The position numbers and the translations under genes were made by a program. Positions 8,523 through 15,418 of a DNA stretch of 34,477 nucleotides are shown here, piece by piece (position 1 is the stretch's first letter; every line of letters starts with the position of its first letter). The stretch is taken from IMG/VR virus record IMGVR_UViG_3300037493_000564, positions 1 through 34,477 of that record, one strand, 5' to 3'. Source of the stretch: a virus. The notes beneath the pieces are model-generated. The model saw only the letters and a program-made list of their open reading frames with translations, was not told the origin of the DNA and did not search any database.

Positions 8523-8681
8523 CTAATCTTTGGGTTCTTTTGCAATGATGATCTTGACCACCGTTTCGAGCGTCGTGAAGCGGTGCATGTTGGCGCATTC
8601 ATAGCGTCGGTACTTGGCATTGTCTGGACGCTGGCGAGTCTCCTTCACCACCGTCCAGGTGCCGCAGACAGGGCACTTCAT
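8523..8681 (-). CDS. Small zinc-ribbon protein (NrdR-like finger)
   Basis: 52 residues. GGAGGT lies seven bases before the ATG at 8681, and the start overlaps the upstream stop (ATGA). The sequence MKCPVCGTWT followed by YRRYECANMHRFTTLET is close to the N-terminal zinc ribbon of NrdR repressors (CPxCG, then a second knuckle and an FTTxE ending). Here the second knuckle shows one Cys (29) and a His (33) in place of a normal CxxC. It has no ATP-cone domain, so it is at most a stand-alone DNA- or RNA-binding finger. Confidence 0.65.
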   Translation of the reverse strand: MKCPVCGTWTVVKETRQRPDNAKYRRYECANMHRFTTLETVVKIIIAKEPKD

Positions 8682-8812
8682 CCGTACGACCTCCAGACCT
8701 CGATCTCGACCAGCCACAGGTGCAGCTTGAACTCGCCAAGATCAAAACCGATGCCGAAGTAGGGCAGCTTGCGTGGCAGCCACTGGACATTCATGCGCAG
8801 GCGTTTTCTCAT
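8678..8812 (-). CDS. Small hypothetical protein of the early operon
   Basis: 44 residues from an ATG at 8810-8812 that overlaps the upstream stop (ATGA). The product is basic at its start (MRKRLRMN) and then rich in aromatic and hydrophobic residues with alternating charges, suggesting a small beta-sheet. No domain is recognised. The overlap at both ends with well-formed neighbours supports it as a real gene. Confidence 0.5.
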   Translation of the reverse strand: MRKRLRMNVQWLPRKLPYFGIGFDLGEFKLHLWLVEIEVWRSYG

Positions 8813-8976
8813 GCAACCACCTTCTTGCCCTCGTCGGCCAGCCCCTGCTTGATGTAGTGCAGCACCTGAGCCGCCAAGGTGCGCGTGTCGGCCTCGGCAC
8901 GCCGGCGCAGCGCCAGCTCGACGTCCGGTGGGATGCGGATCGTCATCCAGCGGTCTTTGGTCTTTTCGGTGGCCAT
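8809..8976 (-). CDS. Ribbon-helix-helix (Arc-like) DNA-binding protein
   Basis: 55 residues from the ATG at 8974-8976, overlapping the previous stop (TGATG). The strand WMTIRIPPDVELALRRRAEA is followed by a helix-turn-helix segment ending VLHYIKQGLADEG. This is the Arc/MetJ-type pattern of one beta strand and two helices that dimerises and inserts the strand in the major groove. It may be an autoregulator or early-to-late switch of this operon. Its target is unknown. Confidence 0.65.
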   Translation of the reverse strand: MATEKTKDRWMTIRIPPDVELALRRRAEADTRTLAAQVLHYIKQGLADEGKKVVA

Positions 8977-9215
8977 CAGTCGGTGCCTCCGGCGTTGTTG
9001 ATCGCGTCCTCCAACGTATCGGCAGTGGCACCAGCACCGGCCAGCTCGATGGGGATGCCGTTGGTCAGCAGGCTTACCAGATCATCCTGGCCAGCCACCT
9101 CGATGTCGAACCGAGTCTGGGCGGCGTACTTGATTGCCTGCGCCTGGTTGGCAGCGCGGATCAGGCGGTGGCGGTTGGTCTCGGTGTCGGTGACAACGTA
9201 AATGCGAGTGCTCAT
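8976..9215 (-). CDS. Conserved hypothetical early protein
   Basis: 79 residues. The ATG at 9215 overlaps the stop of the nuclease gene (ATGA). The N-terminal TRIYVVTDTETNRHRLIRAANQAQAIKYAA suggests a beta-hairpin followed by a helix, as in small beta-alpha-beta proteins. The C-terminal half is acidic. I do not recognise a family. Confidence 0.6.
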   Translation of the reverse strand: MSTRIYVVTDTETNRHRLIRAANQAQAIKYAAQTRFDIEVAGQDDLVSLLTNGIPIELAGAGATADTLEDAINNAGGTD

Positions 9216-9571
9216 GGTGTGTTCTTTCGGTGGTTAAAAAAGGCACTGATCTGCCCCTTGGCATTATCAGCACCTTTTCCCACTATACAACAGAATCCCA
9301 CACTTTCCAGATATGAAATCCAGTCTTTTTGCTCAGCGCTCAGGCTGCCGCCTTTGGTGCGCTTCATCTCCACCCACAGCCCCCAGGCAGGCACAAACAT
9401 GTCAGGCACGCCAGAGGCCACGCCTTCGGCCTTGAGACGGCCAGCGGTGGCAGGACTGCGAGCACCACCATTTGGAATGGCAAAAATGCGCACGCCTGGC
9501 CAAGTCTGGCGAAACCAGCGCACCAGCTCGCGCTGCTCAAAATGTTCTGAGGGTATGCGGTCGGCGGTCAA
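9212..9571 (-). CDS. VRR-NUC domain nuclease
   Basis: 119 residues, with a proposed TTG start at 9571 because GGGAGA stands seven bases upstream, the start overlaps the previous stop, and no ATG occurs before the domain. The motifs FAIPNGGAR, SGVPDMFV (Asp57), WVEMKR (Glu68, Lys70) and a following Gln are the PD-(D/E)XK active site of the VRR-NUC family. Stand-alone phage members are thought to act on branched or recombination DNA, like Holliday-junction resolvases. That suits a phage that packages concatemers and carries other recombination genes in this operon. Confidence 0.82.
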   Translation of the reverse strand: MTADRIPSEHFEQRELVRWFRQTWPGVRIFAIPNGGARSPATAGRLKAEGVASGVPDMFVPAWGLWVEMKRTKGGSLSAEQKDWISYLESVGFCCIVGKGADNAKGQISAFFNHRKNTP

Positions 9572-9765
9572 AAGGGCATCTCCCGTTCCCACTTGTCGCA
9601 GGCATTGATGCTGGCCGCAAAGTCCTCGGGCGGCGTCATGAAGAACTCGACGCACAGGCCATCGTTGCCGTAATGCTCACAAGTAAAACAGCACTTAGGT
9701 GGCCCGGCCTTGTCCCACTCACGGTAGTCAATCAAGAATTGCGGCTCTGGCGGTCGGGTTGTCAT
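9568..9765 (-). CDS. Small Cys-containing conserved phage protein
   Basis: 65 residues. The ATG at 9765 overlaps the upstream stop, with AAGGAT six bases before it. Cysteines in CCFTCEHYGNDGLC and a later ACDKW form a likely four-cysteine metal site. It is encoded immediately before the VRR-NUC nuclease and may work with it, but no activity can be assigned. Confidence 0.6.
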   Translation of the reverse strand: MTTRPPEPQFLIDYREWDKAGPPKCCFTCEHYGNDGLCVEFFMTPPEDFAASINACDKWEREMPF

Positions 9766-10445
9766 TTTGAATCCTTCACTTTGTAATCTTTAAAAATGAC
9801 GCCTTTACTGGCGTCGCCTACTTTGCAGGACTTTACCCACACTGGCCTGCCCGATGGATGCTTTCGCCAGTGTCCTCGGCGATCGTGCTGGCGTGGGCTT
9901 GCGTGATGGCCTCCAAGCGCAGCGCCTTTGGATTCTGCTGGCTGCAAGATAACCGTATGCCAGTCAAACATTGACGGAAATTTGCCTTTGGCTTTTCGCT
10001 TGTCATTGATGAGGCTACGCTTTGACCTTGGCTGGTGAGCCTCTACTGCCTTCTGACCGAGAAGGTCGAGGAAATGCTTGATGGTGCAAAGGACGGAGTA
10101 GCATTGCTCGCGCTGTGGCGGTGCGTCACCTTCGGTTGCTGGCAGCAAGCGCAAGCCTTCTGGGGTGTCCATGTAGGCAAAGGCGTTGACCATTCTGTAA
10201 GAGGTTGGAGACAAAACAAAACCAGCCGCTGCGACCGACCCGTTGCTACCAATCAAGGTCAGCATGCATTTGTCACCATCCGAGTCGATGCAGCAGACAA
10301 TCACTTTGTGAAAAGGGATGTGCGTCAATACTTCGCCATCAACCAAAAACCGCACTTCTTCAGTCGGCAGCTTGCCAAGGTCGAACCACATGAAGGTTTC
10401 TGCCTCCGGTGTATAGCCGACCATTTCGCGTATGAGAGGCGTCAT
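9762..10445 (-). CDS. Conserved hypothetical early protein with basic C-terminus
   Basis: 227 residues, with AAGGAG six bases before the ATG and the start overlapping the helicase stop. The N-terminal 150 residues look like a mixed alpha/beta domain. The C-terminus (from about 178) is rich in His, Arg and Lys (RQHDRRGHWRKHPSGRPVWV) and ends with GVIFKDYKV, a conserved tail pattern in phage proteins next to DEAD-box helicases. The basic tail suggests nucleic-acid binding. Function unknown. Confidence 0.6.
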   Translation of the reverse strand: MTPLIREMVGYTPEAETFMWFDLGKLPTEEVRFLVDGEVLTHIPFHKVIVCCIDSDGDKCMLTLIGSNGSVAAAGFVLSPTSYRMVNAFAYMDTPEGLRLLPATEGDAPPQREQCYSVLCTIKHFLDLLGQKAVEAHQPRSKRSLINDKRKAKGKFPSMFDWHTVILQPAESKGAALGGHHASPRQHDRRGHWRKHPSGRPVWVKSCKVGDASKGVIFKDYKVKDSK

Positions 10446-12859
10446 GCCCAGCTCCTTTTCATCACTCTGAAAAACTTGCCATCGCGCTTGAACTCAATGC
10501 TGGCCGGTGGCTGCGTTTGATTCATGTTGGCCACCATCTCCTCCAGCGACTGCACGTTCAGGCCACCAGGCACGATCTGGCTGCGCTCGGCCATGTTGGC
10601 CAGCTTTTGCATGGCCATCTGCCCCGCATACCCTTCGTGCAAGATCGGCAGGTACTCGGTGATGGCCGGATCGCTCAGGCCACCGTAGTAGGTCACGGCG
10701 ATCATCTCCTTGCCACTGGCCTTGCTGACATGCTTGCGCCAGGACCAGGCTGTCACGTCCAGGTCGCTTCCCTCTAGCCCCATGATGTCGTCGTTGCGCA
10801 GCTCCAGCTTCTTGCGCTCCGGCTCGGGGAATGGATGACCGCAGGCAGGGCAGGCAGACACCGAGATGGCGCACAGCTCCCCGCAGTTGTCGCAGACCTT
10901 GACCGGTGCCTCACCGTTGCCATCGCCTCCCTTCTTGGGCGGCTGCACAGCGGTGATCGGACCATGAGTGGCCACCACCCCGGCAAAGTCCAGCACCAGG
11001 CAGTGATCGATGTGCGACTTCACCCGCATGCCCCGGCCTGCCATCTGCACGTACAGGCTCGCGCTCATGGTGGGGCGCAGCATGGCGATCAGATCGATGT
11101 CCGGGTAATCGAAGCCGGTGGTCAGCACGTTGGCGTTGGTGAGGGCTTGCAGCCGGCCGGCCTTGAAGTCGGCCAGCATGCGCTCGCGCTCCTTCTTTGG
11201 CGTCTCGCCCGTCACGCACTCAGCAGCCACCCCATGCTGGCGCAGGACAGCGGCGATGTGCTCAGCGTGCTTGACACCTGTGCAAAACACCAGCCACGCC
11301 TTGCGCTCGCCTGCCAGCTCGACGATCTCGCGCACCACGCGCTCGTTGTTGTCCTTGGTATCCACAACGGCCTGCAGCTCGGCCTCAATGAACTCCCCGC
11401 CACGCTTGTGCACGCCTGTGGTGTCCAGCTTGGCCTTGGTGACCTTGCTGCGCAGCGTGGCCAGATACTTCTTGAAGATCAGCTCCTCGATGGTCACCGG
11501 CTCGATTAAGGCATCGAACAGCGCAGGCTTGTCGGTGATCAGTCCATGCCCCAGGCGGTAGGGCGTTGCCGTCAGGCCGATCACGCGCAGGTTCTGGTTA
11601 ATGACCCGCAGGTCAGTAAGCAATGTCCGGTAGCCGCCCTCGTCCTTATGGGCCACAAGATGGCAATTATGTGCAGCTATTCCATTAGCGAAGTAAGAAG
11701 GATGTCCACTGACTTGAAGGTTGAATACAAGTACAGGGCTTTCTCGTTTGATACGCGATACACGCGCCACCCGAGGCCCGCAAGATATTGGTCTTTCTTC
11801 CTGTCCTGCATTTTCCTCTCGTCGCTGCCATGACTCCCCCCATCCAATTCGATGCAAATCATCTTTTCCGGATAACAAATGTCCACCTTGTAAGCATTCG
11901 GATATGTCCCGTTCAAATGCCCCGCTTTGGTCTTGATTGCATATTCCGCTATCCATCCTTCCCCCAACGCATGAAGCAGTGCTAACTGTGGCAAAGGCAG
12001 CAATTGCCCGTTTCCTCCACGCTGAATAGGTTGATGCCTGATTCTTTTTAGAGTTTCCCGCATTCGTTTGCGTGCTTCTGCATTCAGAACCGTCGGGTGT
12101 GATTTCTTTGCACACTTCACGGAGCAATAATTCTGCTTTTCCCAAAATGGTTCCGACATTGCTGAAATTACTTTTCCGCTGTCGTCCTTTTTGATCCAAG
12201 GTCGGAACTCTGCTCCACAAGCAGGACATATCTTCAATGCGGAAAAGAGGCGCTCCGATCTCCAATTTTTCTGCTTTTTGCCATCCATCGTCGGTAAAGA
12301 TTGGGTGATTTCCGGTGCATTCAAATTTGGTTCCATCATCAAGCTCCACAAGTAAGGTTTCGGCGGCTTGTCGGCAACTAACAGCTTCAACAACACCAAC
12401 TCCGCGTGTATTAAATACTAAGTCACCGCACCTCACTTTGTCAATGTCTATTTGTCCTTTTGGTGTTAAAATCTTCGTTCCAGCAACAAAGCATTCGTCA
12501 ATAATAACTAGGTCAACATGGCCGATCTGCTTTGCTTTGGTTCGCACCGATTGAATGCCTGCAAAGGTGATGGGCTCGCCTAAGTCCTTGCGGTTTAGAC
12601 CGGCAGAGTAAATGCCAAGCGGGCAGTTAGGCCAGTGCTGGCGCATCTTTTCAGCATTCTGCGCAATAAGCTCCTTCACATGGGTGAGCATGAGAATGCG
12701 AGTCTCAGGCCACGATTGCAGCGCATCCTTGCATAGTGCCGCAATGATGTGAGACTTGCCTGAGCCCGTGGGCAGCACCAAGCAAGGGTTACCTGTGTTG
12801 CCAGCTTCAAACCAAGCGTAAAGCTGGTCGATGGTGCGGGTTTGGTAGTCTCTCAGCAT
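10442..12859 (-). CDS. DECH-box superfamily 2 helicase interrupted by an intein
   Basis: 805 residues as translated, about 529 after removal of a 276-residue intein. The ATG at 12859 has GGAG nine bases upstream. A GTG at 12874 would add five residues. Walker A is LPTGSGKS (Lys35), motif II is DE-[intein]-CH, motif III is in GLTATPYR, and motif VI is QMAGRGMR. A zinc ribbon (VCDNCGELC...CPACGHPF) follows the helicase core. This is the phage SSL2/RadD-like ATP-dependent helicase type, probably acting in replication or recombination. The enzyme cannot hydrolyse ATP until the intein splices, because motif II is split. Upstream and downstream genes overlap its ends. Confidence 0.9.
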   Translation of the reverse strand: MLRDYQTRTIDQLYAWFEAGNTGNPCLVLPTGSGKSHIIAALCKDALQSWPETRILMLTHVKELIAQNAEKMRQHWPNCPLGIYSAGLNRKDLGEPITFAGIQSVRTKAKQIGHVDLVIIDECFVAGTKILTPKGQIDIDKVRCGDLVFNTRGVGVVEAVSCRQAAETLLVELDDGTKFECTGNHPIFTDDGWQKAEKLEIGAPLFRIEDMSCLWSRVPTLDQKGRQRKSNFSNVGTILGKAELLLREVCKEITPDGSECRSTQTNAGNSKKNQASTYSAWRKRAIAAFATVSTASCVGGRMDSGICNQDQSGAFERDISECLQGGHLLSGKDDLHRIGWGESWQRREENAGQEERPISCGPRVARVSRIKRESPVLVFNLQVSGHPSYFANGIAAHNCHLVAHKDEGGYRTLLTDLRVINQNLRVIGLTATPYRLGHGLITDKPALFDALIEPVTIEELIFKKYLATLRSKVTKAKLDTTGVHKRGGEFIEAELQAVVDTKDNNERVVREIVELAGERKAWLVFCTGVKHAEHIAAVLRQHGVAAECVTGETPKKERERMLADFKAGRLQALTNANVLTTGFDYPDIDLIAMLRPTMSASLYVQMAGRGMRVKSHIDHCLVLDFAGVVATHGPITAVQPPKKGGDGNGEAPVKVCDNCGELCAISVSACPACGHPFPEPERKKLELRNDDIMGLEGSDLDVTAWSWRKHVSKASGKEMIAVTYYGGLSDPAITEYLPILHEGYAGQMAMQKLANMAERSQIVPGGLNVQSLEEMVANMNQTQPPASIEFKRDGKFFRVMKRSWA
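11666..12493 (-). mobile_element. Intein inserted in helicase motif II
   Basis: 276 residues between DE and CH of the helicase. Block A is CFVAGTKILT with Cys1. Block B is FECTGNHPIF with the TxxH pattern. Block F/G is VFNLQVSGHPSYFANGIAAHN ending in His-Asn, and the +1 extein residue is Cys, so all class 1 splicing residues are present. The middle (intein residues about 85-250) resembles no in-frame homing endonuclease (no LAGLIDADG or HNH). It is the alternate-frame image of an endonuclease gene. The element is richer in AT than the helicase around it, consistent with acquisition. Confidence 0.93.
11677..12336 (-). CDS. EDxHD/Vsr-like homing endonuclease encoded out of frame inside the intein
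   Basis: About 219 residues, read one base downstream of the helicase register. The best start is the ATG at 12336, with GGAG seven bases upstream. The frame stays open to 12399, and the ATG at 12288 is an alternative. It has a zinc-finger-like set (CPAC at about 37-40, CSVKC at 71-75) and a basic helical stretch with RGGNGQLLPLPQ. The nuclease domain contains Glu131, Asp152 (YKVDI), His169 (DGGSH) and Asp178/182 (QDRKKD). This fits the EDxHD family related to Vsr and DUF559. The stop is 11 bases from the end of the intein, so the gene overlaps splicing blocks B, F and G. Confidence 0.85.
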   Translation of the reverse strand: MEPNLNAPEITQSLPTMDGKKQKNWRSERLFSALKICPACGAEFRPWIKKDDSGKVISAMSEPFWEKQNYCSVKCAKKSHPTVLNAEARKRMRETLKRIRHQPIQRGGNGQLLPLPQLALLHALGEGWIAEYAIKTKAGHLNGTYPNAYKVDICYPEKMICIELDGGSHGSDERKMQDRKKDQYLAGLGWRVYRVSNEKALYLYSTFKSVDILLTSLME

Positions 12860-13422
12860 AAATTGCCACTCCACTGTTTAGCCATTGCATCAGCAATTCC
12901 TTGATAGGTAGTGCTGCGCAGTTTCCAACGGTCTGCGCTTGGCGGCATCTTATGAATACGGTCATCGCGGCCTGCAACAATGTTGGTTGGCGTTAGCAGC
13001 GGTAAACCTTTTAGCCACAGGCAGGTTGCTTTGGTTTCTCCGTGCCCGTATTGCCAAGGCTGAATTACTTGATCAGGCTTTCGCCATAAACTTGACATGA
13101 TGCACACCGGGTTTTCGGTTGCAGTTTTGGGAATGTGAGTTGAAGCGCGTTGCAAGCGCATGAAAAACGCAACGCTGGCGGCCTGCCTACCATCCAGCCA
13201 TTTTGCAGCAAAATGACGAGCGCCTGATGTTGCCAAATCCGTGCAAGGCGGATGAAAAATGGCAATGTCCCAAGGGTAGTCGATGACATCAAAAATGTTG
13301 CCTTGGTAATGCGGGCCAAGCGCATCGGTAGGAAGTAAATCGCAACTCATGGCGTCATGGCCGAGCGCTCGAAACGCATCGCGCACTGCACCGGAATATT
13401 CGCAGCCAATCAAAACTTTCAC
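12853..13422 (-). CDS. DNA cytosine methyltransferase-like protein
   Basis: 189 residues. A GTG start at 13422 is supported by GGGAGG eight bases upstream and by overlap with the previous stop (GTGA). The opening VKVLIGCEYSG resembles an AdoMet-binding loop, and IFHPPCTDLATSGARHF resembles the catalytic PPC motif of C5-cytosine methyltransferases. It is much shorter than canonical enzymes and lacks an obvious target-recognition domain. It may modify phage DNA against restriction or act in base hypermodification. The gene appears somewhat richer in AT than the rest of the operon. Confidence 0.7.
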   Translation of the reverse strand: MKVLIGCEYSGAVRDAFRALGHDAMSCDLLPTDALGPHYQGNIFDVIDYPWDIAIFHPPCTDLATSGARHFAAKWLDGRQAASVAFFMRLQRASTHIPKTATENPVCIMSSLWRKPDQVIQPWQYGHGETKATCLWLKGLPLLTPTNIVAGRDDRIHKMPPSADRWKLRSTTYQGIADAMAKQWSGNLC

Positions 13423-13793
13423 CCCACTACCCTCCCATCCCATTCCTTGAAGCCAACCATGATGCTGGGCGGCATCGGCAGCGACACGCCAATCGGCCGC
13501 CACAAGTGCAAGCAGTTTGGGTGGTTGTTGACGTACTCGCTGCGCGGTGGGTGGTACTGGATCACGCTGTCATCCTCCCCCCAGAACATCGCCTTGATCT
13601 GGCACATCTCGTCCCAGGTCGGACAGCGGTCGCGTCGGCTCACGCTGACGTGCTCCCAGCCGAGACCATCGCTGGCGATGATGCGCAGCTTCTGCTGGTG
13701 CTTCAGCGGCACGATGAAGCAGCCATTGCGCTCGTCGCCTGCAGGGTATCCAGGCAGCTGCACACGATACTTGTCAGGGCACTTGAATGTCAT
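13419..13793 (-). CDS. Conserved phage protein (DUF7694-like), function unknown
   Basis: 124 residues. The ATG at 13793 overlaps the upstream stop (ATGA), with GAGG eight bases before it. The segments ASDGLGWEHVSVS, RCPTWDEMCQIKAMFW and SEYVNNHPNCLHLWRP are a well-conserved signature of a protein common in early regions of proteobacterial phages. I associate it with the DUF7694 name. No catalytic role is known to me. Confidence 0.7.
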   Translation of the reverse strand: MTFKCPDKYRVQLPGYPAGDERNGCFIVPLKHQQKLRIIASDGLGWEHVSVSRRDRCPTWDEMCQIKAMFWGEDDSVIQYHPPRSEYVNNHPNCLHLWRPIGVSLPMPPSIMVGFKEWDGRVVG

Positions 13794-14815
13794 TCCACAA
13801 TCCTCGCGTCAAAGGTTTCGCGCAGCTCCTCGACGTAATCGTCGCCCAGGCTGCACATCTTGGGGTTGGCCAGAATCTCCTTGCTGGTGTAGACGTGCGC
13901 ATCGCCTTCACCGTTGGCCACATCGCGGCCTTCGATGACGTAGACGGCCGTCCAGTCGTCCAGGCCGTCCTTGCGCCGCCAAGGCACCAGGTCAGGGTGC
14001 AGCACATGGCACTCGCAGCCGGTGTGCTGGGTCTCCAGCGGCACCACAGCATCCCAGCGCACACAGTGCCACTCGCTGGCCTTGGTGGCCGTGCTGTGCG
14101 CGCAGGTGCGGCAGTTCACGTGCTTGGTGGTCTTGGTCTTATGGCAGAACTCGTGCGCGTCGCAAAACTTGCACTGGTACCAGCTCGGATCTGTGCTAAT
14201 CGGTGGCGGCATGTGATCGTCCAGCGACAGCCGGTGCCCACGCTCAATGGCCTTCATGGCCACAGCCTTATCGTAGGCCACGCGCTCGGTATAAATGCGG
14301 TCGTCGTCTTTGCAGACAGCCAAGTACAGGGCGCGGTCGATCTCGGTGCCGTGCATGTAGAGCTGCATCTGCACGAAGTGCTCGGGCTTGGACTTCTCGA
14401 CCCCGTGCTTGTCCAGGTCATCAAACGACTTTTTGCTGTGCGTCTTGAATTCGGCGATGTGGCGCTTCTTGGGTGCCTCCGGCACGCCAGACTCGACGAT
14501 GGCGTCCAGGCTGCCGGACACGTGGCAGCCAAAATCAACTCGGGTCTGCTTGCCCGAGGTGCCGCGAATGTCCATGCCGATGGCTCTGAGGTCTGACACG
14601 ATGGTGGCCTCCTCCATCTGGCCCCTGCGGAAAAGACGGAGAATCCGTCCTGGGAACTTGGGCTGCACAGCCCAGCGAAACGACAGCCACAGCCATCGGT
14701 CGCAAGGGTGGCCAAGTTGGCTGCAGCCCATGTGCCCCCTGGGCTGCTCGGCCTTTGCCTCGTGTGCCTTGTCAATCAAGGCCTGAATGGTATGCTCTGA
14801 ATCGGGAATCTTCAC
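13790..14815 (-). CDS. RecB/Cas4-like PD-(D/E)XK exonuclease
   Basis: 341 residues from a GTG at 14815 with a perfect AAGGAG six bases upstream. An ATG at 14830 would add five residues but has no Shine-Dalgarno. Nuclease motifs are SGSLDAI (Asp near 104), AEFKTHS (Glu122-x-Lys124) and QMQLYM (motif of the QxxxY type). A GCSQLGHPCDRWLW segment near the start and a Cys/His cluster (CKFCDAHEFC...CRTC) later could bind a metal or Fe-S centre as in Cas4/AddB-like nucleases. With the Sak4-like ATPase and DUF669 protein it probably forms the phage recombination set. Confidence 0.78.
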   Translation of the reverse strand: MKIPDSEHTIQALIDKAHEAKAEQPRGHMGCSQLGHPCDRWLWLSFRWAVQPKFPGRILRLFRRGQMEEATIVSDLRAIGMDIRGTSGKQTRVDFGCHVSGSLDAIVESGVPEAPKKRHIAEFKTHSKKSFDDLDKHGVEKSKPEHFVQMQLYMHGTEIDRALYLAVCKDDDRIYTERVAYDKAVAMKAIERGHRLSLDDHMPPPISTDPSWYQCKFCDAHEFCHKTKTTKHVNCRTCAHSTATKASEWHCVRWDAVVPLETQHTGCECHVLHPDLVPWRRKDGLDDWTAVYVIEGRDVANGEGDAHVYTSKEILANPKMCSLGDDYVEELRETFDARIVE

Positions 14816-14844
14816 TGGGTTCTCCTTCATGTAGTTGCCATTTG

Positions 14845-14879
14845 CCCCAACCTCCGCAACAGGTTGGGGATTTTTTTTT
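14845..14879 (+). terminator. Rho-independent terminator reading rightward, antisense to the early operon
   Basis: A perfect 9-bp stem (CCCCAACCT, 7-base loop, AGGTTGGGG) is followed by A and nine T residues on the plus strand. It lies in the 66-base gap between two minus-strand genes. On the minus strand the T-run would be upstream of the stem, so it should not stop early transcription. It is therefore oriented to stop rightward antisense transcripts. Confidence 0.8.
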
Positions 14880-14881
14880 GC

Positions 14882-15415
14882 TTACTTCTTGACCCAAGGC
14901 GGCGAGGCCCTGGCAGGCTTGGCCGGTGTGGCCTCAGCAGTCTGGCCGGCAGCCGCAGGTGCTGCAGACAATGCGCCTTTGAAGGCAGGCGCAGCGCCAC
15001 CGTTGATAGCGCGGTAGACCTTGACCTCGTTGCTGGCCTCATACGTCTTGCCGGTCTTCTCATCCAGGCGCGAGGCTCGGATGGACAGCTTGATGTTGAG
15101 GCTGCCGCCAATGAGCTGGTCGGTGTCGGTCACCTTGGCCAAGCCAATGGCGCGCATGATGTCGCCAAGCTGCTGGCGTCCAATCTCCTCGGCCTTGGCG
15201 CTCGCGTTTTTGATGTTGATGTTTGAGAACACCACCCGGCCCTGGTGCGTTGGACCAGTGATGTCCAGGCGCATCTTGATGTACTGGCCAGTGCCGTCAG
15301 CGGTGGGTTTCAGCTCGGCCTGCGTGATGGTGGCGTTGTAGGCGCCTTCAGGCACTGGCGTGCTGGTGCCTTGGGGCAGGTCGGCTGCGTCAAATGTTTG
15401 TCCAAGAAAAGCCAT
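14882..15415 (-). CDS. DUF669 family protein, probable ssDNA-binding protein
   Basis: 177 residues, with AAGGAG six bases before the ATG at 15415. The N-terminal part VPEGAYNATITQAELKPTADGTGQYIKMRLDITG and the GRVVFSNINIKN segment match the DUF669 pattern, an OB-like beta domain that commonly sits beside Sak4-type ATPases. The C-terminal 45 residues are an Ala/Pro-rich flexible tail ending PPWVKK, reminiscent of SSB tails though basic rather than acidic. It would coat ssDNA during replication or recombination. Confidence 0.8.
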   Translation of the reverse strand: MAFLGQTFDAADLPQGTSTPVPEGAYNATITQAELKPTADGTGQYIKMRLDITGPTHQGRVVFSNINIKNASAKAEEIGRQQLGDIMRAIGLAKVTDTDQLIGGSLNIKLSIRASRLDEKTGKTYEASNEVKVYRAINGGAAPAFKGALSAAPAAAGQTAEATPAKPARASPPWVKK

Positions 15416-15418
15416 GAG

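Noticed and set aside
9232-9262. Minus-strand stem followed by six T residues, resembling a terminator
   Set aside because: It lies inside the coding end of the VRR-NUC gene. The stem needs two G-T pairs and the T-run encodes Phe-Phe, so it is probably coincidental.
9275-9315. TATAGT with a weak -35 on the minus strand inside the VRR-NUC gene
   Set aside because: Only three of six -35 matches, and the position is within a continuous overlapping operon.
12240-12340. Possibility that the two frames in the intein reflect a sequencing frameshift
   Set aside because: Two compensating errors would be needed, and both frames are free of stops over long stretches and carry intact motifs. It is still listed as the main refuting test.
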